From NCBI RefSeq assembly GCF_009796785.1, contig NZ_CP047026.1, positions 1,262,001 to 1,326,000 of the forward strand: a stretch of DNA of 64,000 nucleotides, in the 5' to 3' direction. The translations under genes and the position numbers were made by a program. Positions 53,637 to 62,873 of this stretch are shown here, piece by piece. The notes beneath the pieces were generated by a model. It worked only from the letters and a program-made list of their open reading frames with translations, made no database searches and had not been told where the DNA came from. Every line of letters begins with the position of its first letter. Position 1 is the first letter of the stretch. The DNA is from Polaribacter sp. L3A8. GTDB lineage: Bacteria; Bacteroidota; Bacteroidia; Flavobacteriales; Flavobacteriaceae.

Positions 53637-54311
53637 ATGAAACTGGTAATAACCTGCGAACATGGAGGGAATGAAATTCCGGATAAGTTTAATTTTCTAT
53701 TTAATGATAAAGAAATTTTAAATACACATAGAGGTTATGACTTAGGTGCTTTAGATGTTTTTAATACGCTAAAGCACTTAGCCATTTATACTAATTACAG
53801 CACAACAAGTAGATTGTTCATAGAGTTAAACAGATCGCTTTGGCATAAAAACTTGTTTTCAGATTTCACAAAAAAACTATCGGATTTAGAGAAAAAAGAC
53901 ATCATTAAAACACACTATAACGTCTATAGAAATGCCGTAGAAAATCAGATTGAAATACTTATTACCAACCAGAATACTGTTGTACATCTTTCTATACATT
54001 CGTTTACACCCATTTTAAATGGCAGCGTTAGAAATTGTGATATTGGTCTTTTATACGATTCATCTCATCAACAAGAAAAAAAAGTTGCTGTACAACTTAA
54101 AAAAGCATTGCATGCCATAAACCCATTATGGAATGTTCGTTTTAACTATCCGTATTTAGGAAAAGCAGATGGATTTACAACGTATTTAAGAAAGCATTTT
54201 AATGAAAAATATATCGGAATTGAGATTGAACTCAATCAGAAATTTTCTAAAAACAACATTATGAATCTTCAATTAAAAGAAGATTTACAAAAAGCGATTG
54301 CTTTGTTATAA
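53637..54311 (+). CDS. N-formylglutamate amidohydrolase family protein
   Basis: A 224-residue zinc hydrolase of the FGase family. Metal and substrate marks are TCEHGGNEIP, HRGYDLGA, SRLFIELNRS, HLSIHSFTP and YIGIEIELNQ. In histidine degradation the enzyme releases formate from N-formylglutamate, but there are no hut genes here. Instead it is the last gene of the ATP-grasp/GCS2 operon, 2 bases after its neighbour, so it probably edits or trims the product of the ligases. It ends at a terminator. Confidence 0.88.
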   Translation: MKLVITCEHGGNEIPDKFNFLFNDKEILNTHRGYDLGALDVFNTLKHLAIYTNYSTTSRLFIELNRSLWHKNLFSDFTKKLSDLEKKDIIKTHYNVYRNAVENQIEILITNQNTVVHLSIHSFTPILNGSVRNCDIGLLYDSSHQQEKKVAVQLKKALHAINPLWNVRFNYPYLGKADGFTTYLRKHFNEKYIGIEIELNQKFSKNNIMNLQLKEDLQKAIALL

Positions 54312-54325
54312 AACTAAAATATGTT

Positions 54326-54365
54326 AAAAAAACGCCAAATACTTAAAAAGCATTTGGCGTTTTTA
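54326..54365. terminator. Bidirectional terminator between the ATP-grasp operon and nrdJ
   Basis: AAAAAACGCCAAAT (54327-54340) pairs with ATTTGGCGTTTTT (54352-54364) around an 11-base loop. It lies between convergent genes. Confidence 0.85.
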
Positions 54366-54381
54366 TTTCATATATAAAATT

Positions 54382-56931
54382 CTATCCACATTTAGAAGAA
54401 CCACAATCTTTACAAGTTAAACAACCTTCTTGATAAATTAAATTAGTAGAATTACAATTATCACACGTATGTCCTTTTACCGCTGTACCATCTTCTACAT
54501 AACGTTTTAAAGCACGTTGCACGCCGTTTTTCCAGGTACTAATCGACTCAGAATCTAACTGTAAACTTTGTATTAATTCTACAATTTTATCAATTGGCAT
54601 TCCATGACGCATGGTACCAGAAATTAGTTTTGCATAGTTCCAAAATTCTGGATTAAACTTGTGAGACAAGCCTTCTATCGTTGTTTTGTATCCTCTTTTA
54701 TTTTGATATTGAAAATCGTATCTTGTAAGTCCTTCTTCGTTTTTATTTTTAATGATCAATCCTTTGTCTACCCAACGCGGAATTAAAATTCCGTCTTCAT
54801 CATCTGTTAATCCTGTAAAAATTTCATAAGGTCTGTTATCTACCAAACCAACAAAAGCAATCCATTTTTCTTTTTGATTTTGAAAACGAACCACATCTGC
54901 TTCTAAAGTTTGAGGACGTTTCTTAGAAAAAGTAGTCGCTATTATTTTGCTTTCTTTTTTATCATCCGCAGCAATTAATACACCAGAACGAGATCCATCT
55001 CTATAAACGGTTACCCCTTTACAACCAACTTCCCAAGCTTTTAAATACAATTCCCCTACTAATTCTTCGGTGGCATCATTTGGTAAATTAACCGTAACAC
55101 TAATAGAATGATCTACCCATTTTTGAATTGCACCTTGCATTTCTACTTTACTATTCCAGTCAATATCATTCGAAGTCGCTTTATAATACGGCGATTGCTT
55201 TACCAACTCGTCTATTTCTTCTTGCGTAAAATTCTTAGAAGAGTCAATATTGTTTACATCCATCCATTGTTTAAAACGATGATGAAAAACTACATATTCT
55301 TCCCAAGAATCTCCCACCTCATCTACAAAATCTATACGTGCCTCTTTATCATTCGGATTCACCTTTTTTCTACGCTTATACACAGGCATAAACACAGGCT
55401 CTATTCCAGACGAAGTTTGCGTCATTAAACTTGTAGTACCTGTTGGTGCAATGGTTAACAAGGCAATATTTCTACGCCCATGTTCTAACATTTCATAATA
55501 CAGTTTACTATCTGCTTCTTTTAATCTTAAAATAAACGGGTTTTCTTTTTCTCTATCGGCATCAAAAATAGAAAAAGCACCTCTTTCTTTTGCTAAATTT
55601 ACAGAAGCTCTGTAGGTTTCAACTCCCAATACTTTGTGCACTTCGGTAGAAAACGTATTTCCTTCTTTACTTCCGTAACGAATACCTAAAGCAGCCAACA
55701 TATCTCCTTCTGCAGTAATACCAATACCGGTTCTTCTACCTTCAAAAGCTTTTTGTTTAATGTTTAACCATAAATTTCTTTCGGTAGCTTTTACTGTATC
55801 TTCTTCCGGATCTGCTTCTATTTTTGCTAAAATTCCGTCTATTTTTTCTAACTCTAAATCAATGATGTCATCCATCATTCTTTGCGCAATCACAATATGT
55901 TTTTTGAACAATTCAAAATTGAATTCTGCCTTTTTTGTAAACGGGTTTTCTACGTAAGAAAACAAGTTCATCGCTAATAAACGACAAGAATCATACGGAC
56001 ATAAAGGAATCTCGCCACAAGGATTTGTAGAAACCGTTTTATACCCTAAATCTGCATAACAATCTGGCACAGACTCATTGATAATCGTGTCCCAGAATAA
56101 AATTCCTGGTTCTGCAGATTTCCAAGCATTGTGTACAATTTTATTCCAAATATTGGTTGCTTTTATTTCTTTGGTATACAAAGGATTTTCACTAAACGTA
56201 GGATATTTTTGCAAATACTTTCCGTCCGCTTTTACAGCCTTCATAAATATATCGTCAATTCTTACAGAAACATTGGCACCTGTAACTTTTCCCTGTTCTA
56301 ATTTTGCATCAATAAAATCTTCTGCATCTGGATGATTGATAGAAACAGACAACATTAACGCGCCTCTTCTACCATCTTGCGCTACTTCTCTTGTTGAGTT
56401 AGAGTAACGCTCCATAAACGGAACAATACCTGTTGATGTTAATGCTGAATTTTTTACAGGAGATCCTTTAGGGCGAATGTGAGATAAATCGTGCCCAACA
56501 CCACCTCTACGTTTCATTAATTGTACTTGCTCTTGGTCTATTTTCATGATGCCACCATAAGAATCAGACTCTCCTTTGTTACCAATTACAAAACAATTAG
56601 ACAAAGATGCAATTTGAAAAGGATTCCCAATTCCTGCCATTGGGCTTCCTTGCGGCACAATGTATTTAAAGTTTTTTATAGCCTCAAAAACTTCTGATTC
56701 CGTTAATGGATTGGTATATTTTTGTTCTACTCTAGCTATTTCTGAAGCAATTCTTTGATGCATTTCATCAGGAGTACTTTCATAAATATTATCGGCAGAA
56801 TCTTTTAAAGCATATTTATTTAGCCACACAGATGCAGCTAATTCATCTCCCTTAAAATAGTTAAGTGCAGCTTTTAAAGCTTCGTCTCTAGAATATATTT
56901 TTCGAGGAGTGATTACGGTTTCAGGTTTCAT
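54382..56931 (-). CDS. nrdJ: Adenosylcobalamin-dependent ribonucleotide reductase (class II)
   Basis: An 849-residue class II enzyme that makes deoxynucleotides from ribonucleoside diphosphates with coenzyme B12 and no need for oxygen. Family marks are NPCGEIPLCPYDSC, PTGTTSLMTQTSSGIEP and RRGGVGHDLSHIRP. The C-terminus is a Cys-rich zinc-ribbon-like tail (CDNCNSTNLIYQ, CLTCKDCGSSKCG). The ATG at 56931 (MKPETVITPRK) is chosen; the frame is open to 57009, but a -7 box at 56967-56974 lies between. No cobalamin riboswitch was recognised upstream. Confidence 0.94.
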   Translation of the reverse strand: MKPETVITPRKIYSRDEALKAALNYFKGDELAASVWLNKYALKDSADNIYESTPDEMHQRIASEIARVEQKYTNPLTESEVFEAIKNFKYIVPQGSPMAGIGNPFQIASLSNCFVIGNKGESDSYGGIMKIDQEQVQLMKRRGGVGHDLSHIRPKGSPVKNSALTSTGIVPFMERYSNSTREVAQDGRRGALMLSVSINHPDAEDFIDAKLEQGKVTGANVSVRIDDIFMKAVKADGKYLQKYPTFSENPLYTKEIKATNIWNKIVHNAWKSAEPGILFWDTIINESVPDCYADLGYKTVSTNPCGEIPLCPYDSCRLLAMNLFSYVENPFTKKAEFNFELFKKHIVIAQRMMDDIIDLELEKIDGILAKIEADPEEDTVKATERNLWLNIKQKAFEGRRTGIGITAEGDMLAALGIRYGSKEGNTFSTEVHKVLGVETYRASVNLAKERGAFSIFDADREKENPFILRLKEADSKLYYEMLEHGRRNIALLTIAPTGTTSLMTQTSSGIEPVFMPVYKRRKKVNPNDKEARIDFVDEVGDSWEEYVVFHHRFKQWMDVNNIDSSKNFTQEEIDELVKQSPYYKATSNDIDWNSKVEMQGAIQKWVDHSISVTVNLPNDATEELVGELYLKAWEVGCKGVTVYRDGSRSGVLIAADDKKESKIIATTFSKKRPQTLEADVVRFQNQKEKWIAFVGLVDNRPYEIFTGLTDDEDGILIPRWVDKGLIIKNKNEEGLTRYDFQYQNKRGYKTTIEGLSHKFNPEFWNYAKLISGTMRHGMPIDKIVELIQSLQLDSESISTWKNGVQRALKRYVEDGTAVKGHTCDNCNSTNLIYQEGCLTCKDCGSSKCG

Positions 56932-56966
56932 AGTAATTAAGGAGTTTTTAAGGAATAAATATCCCG

Positions 56967-56974
56967 CAAATATA
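56967..56974 (-). promoter_or_regulatory. -7 box of nrdJ
   Basis: The minus strand reads TATATTTG (TAnnTTTG), 35 bases before the chosen ATG. A TTG lies 15 bases upstream, a little too close for the usual spacing. Confidence 0.5.
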
Positions 56975-57384
56975 CAACCTAAAAGATGACAATTATCATA
57001 AAGTTTCAAGAAAAAACAACCAAAACACTAATAATCAACAATATAAAAAGTTATAAACACCAAAAAGTTAACAAATAATTTAATTTTTATTAAATTAATA
57101 GTGTATAAAATAAAGCTTCTAAATATCAGCATTTTAAAGTTGATTTTAGATTATTTATGTAAAAACGTAGTGTTTCTAAAATGAAGGAAATACCTTTAAA
57201 TTAGACAGTTTTTTGACTCTTATTCAAAACAAATTTTTCTAACTACGGAAACCCGTAAAATAAATCTTTTTTTTTATTGCAATTTTATACGAGCTATGAA
57301 TTGGGATGATTTTTTTTCTAGTATATAAAGTTGATAATCATTACAAAAAATAAAAAACATAATAATTATATAAAAAAATAAACT
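56975..57384. other. AT-rich intergenic region between nrdJ and the accessory block
   Basis: About 400 bases with no gene, no strong hairpin and no B12-riboswitch-like box. It marks the boundary between the core nrdJ gene and the accessory array. Confidence 0.5.
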
Positions 57385-58437
57385 ATGGAAATACAAAATA
57401 AACTAAAATCATTAGCCGACAAAATTGTCCAAATGAAAGAAAAAATTGGAACTGAAGAAGCTACAAAAAATGCTTTCATAATGCCATTTATAAATATTTT
57501 AGGATATGATATTTTTGACCCAACAGAAGTTATTCCTGAATTTACAGCAGACCTAGGTCTTAAAAAAGGGGAAAAAGTTGATTATGCGATTTTTCAAAAT
57601 AGCGAACCCATTTTAATAATAGAATGCAAAAACTGGAAAGAAGATTTAAACATTCATAATTCACAATTATTTAGATATTTTCATGTAACTAAAACAAGAT
57701 TTGCACTTCTAACAAATGGAATTGAATATAAATTTTATTCAGATTTAGAAGAATCAAATAAAATGGATGAAAAACCATTTCTTGAATTCAACGTTTGCAA
57801 AATTAAAGAATCAACAATTAATGAAATTGCAAAATTCCATAAATCAAATTTTGACATAAACAAAATTGTTGACAACGCTAGTTCGTTAAAATATACTAAA
57901 GAAATCAAAAAAATTCTTGACAAAGAATTACAAGACCCATCATTTGAATTTGTGAGACATTTTGCAAACCCTGTTTATTCTGGTAGATTAACAGAAAAAG
58001 TTATGGAGCAATTTAAGGAATTAGTTCTAAAAGCAACAAATCAATACATCAGTGAAAAAGTAAATGACAGGTTAACTTCTGCCCTAAATAAAGAAACAGA
58101 AAAACAACAAGAACAAGTTATAGAAGAAGACCCTAAAAGCAACATAATAACAACAGAAGAAGAATTAGAAGCTTTTCAAATTGTTGTTGCTATTTTAAGA
58201 CGTAATCTTTTAAAAGAAAGAATTGTTCATCGAGATACACAATCATATTTCGGAATATTATTAGATAATAACAATAGAAAACCAATTTGCAGACTTCATT
58301 TAAATGGAGGTAAAAAATATATAAGTTTATTTGACGAAAATAAAAAAGAAATTAAAGAATCAATTGAGTCAATAGATGAAATATACAAATTTGAAAAAGC
58401 GCTTTTAAAAACAATTGAAAATTATGAGTCTGAATAA
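57385..58437 (+). CDS. Free-standing HsdR-N (type I restriction nuclease) domain protein
   Basis: A 350-residue protein whose N-terminal ~130 residues match the HsdR N-terminal nuclease domain. The PD-(D/E)xK residues are D66 in EKVDYAIF and E80-x-K82 in LIIECKNW. The helicase part of HsdR is absent; residues ~170-260 are helical and the end (GILLDNNNRKPICRLHLNGG) is a small beta domain. No hsdM or hsdS is adjacent. Such stand-alone proteins are common in Bacteroidota and may act in DNA restriction or signalling; the role is unknown. It precedes the cassette array. Confidence 0.85.
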   Translation: MEIQNKLKSLADKIVQMKEKIGTEEATKNAFIMPFINILGYDIFDPTEVIPEFTADLGLKKGEKVDYAIFQNSEPILIIECKNWKEDLNIHNSQLFRYFHVTKTRFALLTNGIEYKFYSDLEESNKMDEKPFLEFNVCKIKESTINEIAKFHKSNFDINKIVDNASSLKYTKEIKKILDKELQDPSFEFVRHFANPVYSGRLTEKVMEQFKELVLKATNQYISEKVNDRLTSALNKETEKQQEQVIEEDPKSNIITTEEELEAFQIVVAILRRNLLKERIVHRDTQSYFGILLDNNNRKPICRLHLNGGKKYISLFDENKKEIKESIESIDEIYKFEKALLKTIENYESE

Positions 58438-58446
58438 AAAAAGGTT

Positions 58447-58581
58447 GACAACTTCTTGTATAAAAAATTACTACATTTAGCTAAATTTAAAATCAGTTAC
58501 ATTTTTGTAAACTTCTATTTTCCTACAGAAAATTGTCGTTCACTTTAAACGCAACTTTCAACATACAACAACGTTACCTGC
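58447..58581. other. attC-like site 1 (degenerate)
   Basis: Between the HsdR-N-like gene and the SMEK gene lies an imperfect palindrome. GACAAC (58447-58452) is a weak left end, ATTTTC-CTACA-GAAAAT (58517-58533) is the central hairpin, and CAACATACAACAACGTTACC is the right arm ending in GTTACCTGC (58573-58581). The right arm is like that of site 2. The left end is not complementary to anything upstream that I could find. Confidence 0.5.
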
Positions 58582-61500
58582 AAGCTGAAAAAAAAAAACC
58601 AACTGCACCAAAAACATGAATAGCTCAATTGAAAATAATCTTCTTGAATATATTAGAAAAATAGACAACGAAGGTGTTTTTAATAAGCACGATGAAAAAT
58701 TAATCGCAGAAGATTTTTTTATGCGACTTTTTGAATTAATCTACGGTTGGAAAAGTTTAGTTAACTTAAACTACACGGAAAAGAATGCAGAAGGAATTGA
58801 CTTGTATGATTTCAAAAAAGGTATTGCTATCCAAGTCACAGCAATTCAGAGTAACGAGAAAAAAAAGATTGAAAAAGATACTGTTGAAAAAATACTTAAA
58901 TATCACAGTTCAAAAAAAATAAATCAAATAATCTGCTTCTTTATTAGAGATAACAAAGCACTAGAAAAGATAAGTGAGACTGAACTTTCTAAAAAATATG
59001 GTAGAAGAATTTCAATAAAAACAACAAGACAAATAATTGGCGATTTTCAAAAAATAATATCTCCTGAAAAGAGAAAAAGAATTGAAGAAATTGTCAAACA
59101 AGAATTATCTTCTGAATTTAATGGATTAAGTAATCTTTGTTCGTTTATACCATTTGACAAACTCATAACATCAACGGATTATATTACTCCAGAAAATGCC
59201 ATTTACTTTTCCGAATTTGAAAAGAGGAAAATCAAGGAAATTGCCTCTCTTTTTAATAAAAACAAAGCCAAAGAGTACGCTATTCTAGGAAACCCTTGTA
59301 GCGGAAAATCAACTTTTACAAAAGCAATTGTTAGAAATTTAATTCCTTACTACAAAACATATATTTTAGACCTTTCAAATCCCGATTTAAATCACTCGAA
59401 AAGAGATTTAATGATGGAGATAAATCAACTTTCATTTTACCATTCAATTATAATTCTTGAAAATGTCCACGATAACGTAAACATATTTAAAGAACTACGT
59501 CAAAAAATTGCCAGTTTTGAATGGATAAAAGGAATCTATATTTCGAGATATTATAACTCATTTAGAGAAGAAGACAAAAACTCAATTCTAAATGTCTTCA
59601 AAGACATATATCAATTTAGATATAATCCGGATTTTGAATTTGAAGAAAAAGTTTCAGGAATTATCGACAATAGAGTATATCATTTAAAAAAAGAATTTCC
59701 TGATTTTTCTTGGTACAAAGGAGATTTTAAAACCGTCTTAAAAAACACAAATAGTAATCTATTAAAACTAAATATTGCAATTGAAACTTGGATTTCATCA
59801 AACAAAAAAGGTAAGAATCTTAAACTTGACCAAGTTAACAATGACAATATTTATTCCTACTTTTTTGATGCTCATAAGTTAAATGAATTCAATACGGAAC
59901 TTCTATTTCTGTATTCTTATTTGTTTAGCCACGATATTTCTTTTTTAAGAGTTAAAGGAAAAAATGAAGAGTTTGCAAAACTTAAAGAAAAGGGAATTAT
60001 AATAAACTACACTACTAGTGATTATTACTATTTTCCACATAAAGATTATGCAAGTTTAATTCATCTAACCTTAATTAAAGAAAAAGATTTAGAAACAAAA
60101 GATTTAATAGGATTACTCATTAATTATCTTGAGAATTATAAAACTGAATCAGAGTTAAATATTACTGAAGTAGTAATAAAATTGTTTGTGTCAAGACAAT
60201 TCGAAATTGTGAAACCACTATTAAATGAAGCTAAAGTTCTTGAGTTAATTTCAATTAAATTCGATAGTAACATTCGAAATTATGAAGTATTCGAATTGCA
60301 AAAAATATTTTTCCATTCATTTCATATGCTGAATAACAAAAATCAATCAGCTTATTACTCTCTTTTTATAAAGTATTACTCAAAATACAAACTTGAACTT
60401 TATATATCAAAAGATTATTCTGTTTATAGCAATTTGCTTCAAATTGCTAATCAATTAAATATAGAGTTAGGAAATATTATTAAAACACTCCGAACAAACG
60501 AGCAGGCAAATACAAATGCCATTTCGGAATTAACAATGCGAATTAGCAAAAAGAAAGCAACTCCAGAAACTGTAAATAGAATTCTTAATTCTTTTCACTT
60601 TCCTGAATGGCTATCTATGATAGAAAAATTGCCTACTCTTTCAAGAATCACAAATTCATTATCTGAATTAAATACTTCGCCTTTATCAAAAAAATTATTG
60701 CTCGGAATTATTAGACATTTAAATATTGAAGAACTTGTCAAAAAAGGAAATAAATTAAAAACTGTTCAAATTGGTAAGTCAATCAGAGAGTTAGAAAAAA
60801 TTGATATTGCTCTTGGTACAAGCATTGCGAAAAAACTTCTTGACCAATTATCATTGAATCTTAATACATCTAATACAAATCTATCAGATTTTGCAAAAAG
60901 TTTATCAGATTTATCATCAATTGCACCAGATTTAGTGAATTTAGAATTGAAAAAGGGTTTTGACAATGGAATATTTTACAATTTACTTGAAAATGAACAA
61001 AGCTTAAGTAATATTTCAGCTAGATTACTAGAATTAAACACTACCATTGTTTCTGATAAAGAAAGTTTTTACGAAATAATAAATCGATTTTTAATATCTT
61101 CAAGTTTCAACAAGTTACTACAAAGTGAGCGAAATATAAACAGTTTACTAATATTCTATGAATTACTAAAAAAGAATGAAATCGAGATTAAAGGAATTAC
61201 ACAAAATGAACTTTTAGCTGTAACAAAAAAACAAATATTAAATATTGATTTTGACGTTTCAATATTATCAAATCCTAAAGTATTAAACATTCAAGAATTA
61301 AAGGAGAAAGTAAAAAATGAAATATCAGCTGAATTACTAAACAAGGTTTTAGATGGTTCAAAGTTTACTGTTATGGAATCTTTATTCCTTGTTTTAACAA
61401 GGGGTGACAAAGAAAAAACTATAAACGCATTGAATATGGCAGATTTAAATATCCTTTGTAATTCAATGTGTCACAAAGAACTTAATATAAGTCAATCAAC

Positions 61501-62216
61501 GGAAGTTCTAAATAAAACAAAGAATAAAACATTTGTAAATGATAACTTGAATGCAAATTTATTTTGCAGTAATCTTTTAGATAAATACTTAACAATACAA
61601 CGAGCAGACGAATATCAATATGGAAGATTGAATTTTGGAGATTATTTAAAGGCTTTTGACTATTCTCTAAAAATTGATTTTAAAATAGCAATAAAGCATT
61701 TTGAAAATGATTTTCTTAAAAAATTAAAAATATCGAATAACAAAAATCTTACTATTTCATCTTTGTTCCAATCTTTGAGAAGAATAGAAGAATTGACAGA
61801 TAGTAAGTATAATAAAGAAATCAGAGCGTTTCTAAAACTTTACAAACCAAAATTCTTAAATGGAATTAAAAACGAGAATTTAGCAAAAACAACATCAGGA
61901 CTTGTTGAATTAAGTAAATGTGATTTAAAGGATTTCGCAGACGAATTACTTTATGACTCAAAGAATGTTATTTTATTAAAGATTAAACAATTGAATGGAG
62001 ACAAAATTTTAAATGCAAAAATATTTCCTGACATTGAAAAGATAGCAATTGGAAAAGCAAAAATTCTATTGACGGAAATAAAAGCCAGCAGGTAACACCG
62101 TGTATAATTAATGGCTAATTCTAGCTTACTTACGAAAATCCTCGCGGATTTTCTGTTCGGTTTATATTCTCTAAATTAGTTGCTTGAAACACGCCAACAA
62201 TCATACACAAAACAAG
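58573..62216 (+). mobile_element. Candidate integron-type cassette 1 (SMEK/P-loop gene)
   Basis: It begins with GTTACCTGC and ends with the exact complement GCAGGTAAC (62088-62096), then the rest of attC-like site 2. This is the relation expected of a circularised integron cassette, whose two R-box halves pair. It carries one gene with little spare sequence, and the gene's stop codon lies inside the terminal box. At 3.6 kb it is long for a cassette. Confidence 0.55.
58616..62095 (+). CDS. SMEK-like nuclease/P-loop NTPase/solenoid protein, candidate defence effector
   Basis: A 1159-residue protein in three parts. Residues 1-~160 resemble the SMEK domain found at the head of conflict-system NTPases; D62 in GIDLYD and Q73-V-T75 in AIQVTA fit a QxT-type restriction-endonuclease core. 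A P-loop follows: GNPCSGKST at 225-233, and hydrophobic strand plus Glu in IIILENVHDN as Walker B. From about 400 to the end the chain is helical with spaced Leu patterns, likely a sensor solenoid. This nuclease-STAND-sensor order is that of Avs-like anti-phage proteins. The stop TAA lies inside the next attC-like box. Function is inferred. Confidence 0.72.
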   Translation: MNSSIENNLLEYIRKIDNEGVFNKHDEKLIAEDFFMRLFELIYGWKSLVNLNYTEKNAEGIDLYDFKKGIAIQVTAIQSNEKKKIEKDTVEKILKYHSSKKINQIICFFIRDNKALEKISETELSKKYGRRISIKTTRQIIGDFQKIISPEKRKRIEEIVKQELSSEFNGLSNLCSFIPFDKLITSTDYITPENAIYFSEFEKRKIKEIASLFNKNKAKEYAILGNPCSGKSTFTKAIVRNLIPYYKTYILDLSNPDLNHSKRDLMMEINQLSFYHSIIILENVHDNVNIFKELRQKIASFEWIKGIYISRYYNSFREEDKNSILNVFKDIYQFRYNPDFEFEEKVSGIIDNRVYHLKKEFPDFSWYKGDFKTVLKNTNSNLLKLNIAIETWISSNKKGKNLKLDQVNNDNIYSYFFDAHKLNEFNTELLFLYSYLFSHDISFLRVKGKNEEFAKLKEKGIIINYTTSDYYYFPHKDYASLIHLTLIKEKDLETKDLIGLLINYLENYKTESELNITEVVIKLFVSRQFEIVKPLLNEAKVLELISIKFDSNIRNYEVFELQKIFFHSFHMLNNKNQSAYYSLFIKYYSKYKLELYISKDYSVYSNLLQIANQLNIELGNIIKTLRTNEQANTNAISELTMRISKKKATPETVNRILNSFHFPEWLSMIEKLPTLSRITNSLSELNTSPLSKKLLLGIIRHLNIEELVKKGNKLKTVQIGKSIRELEKIDIALGTSIAKKLLDQLSLNLNTSNTNLSDFAKSLSDLSSIAPDLVNLELKKGFDNGIFYNLLENEQSLSNISARLLELNTTIVSDKESFYEIINRFLISSSFNKLLQSERNINSLLIFYELLKKNEIEIKGITQNELLAVTKKQILNIDFDVSILSNPKVLNIQELKEKVKNEISAELLNKVLDGSKFTVMESLFLVLTRGDKEKTINALNMADLNILCNSMCHKELNISQSTEVLNKTKNKTFVNDNLNANLFCSNLLDKYLTIQRADEYQYGRLNFGDYLKAFDYSLKIDFKIAIKHFENDFLKKLKISNNKNLTISSLFQSLRRIEELTDSKYNKEIRAFLKLYKPKFLNGIKNENLAKTTSGLVELSKCDLKDFADELLYDSKNVILLKIKQLNGDKILNAKIFPDIEKIAIGKAKILLTEIKASR

Positions 62217-62225
62217 GTTAGCCAC
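62088..62225. other. attC-like recombination site 2
   Basis: A 138-base imperfect palindrome. The outer boxes are GCAGGTAAC (62088-62096) and GTTAGCCAC (62217-62225). The arms GTGTATAATTAATGGC (62100-62115) and GCCAACAATCATACAC (62193-62208) pair at 13 of 16 positions. The centre is GAAAATCC-TCGC-GGATTTTC (62134-62153). Twenty-six bases from 62121 are identical in site 3. The layout R''-L''-spacer-L'-R' fits integron attC sites. Confidence 0.65.
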
Positions 62226-62244
62226 AAGCAAAAAAAACACGTAA

Positions 62245-62811
62245 ATGAACGAAATCAGAAAGTTTATTGATAATATCTCTCCAATGACAAATTCTGATTG
62301 GGAATTTTTCTCTTCAAAACTACAAGAAGTAAAATTGAAAAAAAATACTCCGATATTAAAAATTGGTAAAACTGAAAATTATTTGTCATTTATTACCAAA
62401 GGAATAATCCGACTTTATATTCCTAGAGAAGAGTCTGATTTAACTTTCGGTTTTTTATTTGACAATGAATTTGTTACTGCTTATGATTCTTTTTTAACAC
62501 AAAATCCCTCGGAATATCAAATAGAAACGTTAACAGAAACAACCTTGTGGAAAATTTCGAACAAAGATTTACAAGAAGTCTATGAAAAAACAAATAATGG
62601 AAATATTATTGGACGGAAAATGGCTGAAAATATGTTTTTACTAAAATCAAAAAGAGAGCTTGCCTTATTAAGTAAAACTGCTGAAGAACGTTATTTAGAC
62701 TTATTCTCTGAAAGACCAAAATTATTACAACAAATTCCTTTAAAATATATTGCCTCATATATTGGAGTTACTCCACAAGCCTTGAGTAGAATAAGAAAAC
62801 GCATTAATTAA
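62245..62811 (+). CDS. Crp/Fnr family transcriptional regulator
   Basis: A 188-residue protein with an N-terminal cyclic-nucleotide-binding-like domain (KKNTPILKIGKTENYLSFITKGIIRLYI) and a C-terminal helix-turn-helix (PLKYIASYIGVTPQALSRIRKRI). No Fnr-type Cys cluster and no clear cAMP-binding Arg/Glu pair are seen, so the signal is unknown. It starts 20 bases inside cassette 2 and is 62 bases before the DoxX-like gene, which it may regulate. Confidence 0.88.
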   Translation: MNEIRKFIDNISPMTNSDWEFFSSKLQEVKLKKNTPILKIGKTENYLSFITKGIIRLYIPREESDLTFGFLFDNEFVTAYDSFLTQNPSEYQIETLTETTLWKISNKDLQEVYEKTNNGNIIGRKMAENMFLLKSKRELALLSKTAEERYLDLFSERPKLLQQIPLKYIASYIGVTPQALSRIRKRIN

Positions 62812-62873
62812 CTTGGGTTCATTCTTTTTTTCTATACTTTTCTAACCTTTGTATTTCAATAATTTAGAAAAAT

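Noticed and set aside
55108..55428. 106-codon plus-strand ORF inside nrdJ
   Set aside because: Antisense to a strongly conserved coding region with no promoter or family match.
56932..57384. Cobalamin riboswitch upstream of nrdJ
   Set aside because: No B12-box-like sequence or multi-stem fold could be seen, and the -7 box leaves only a short leader.
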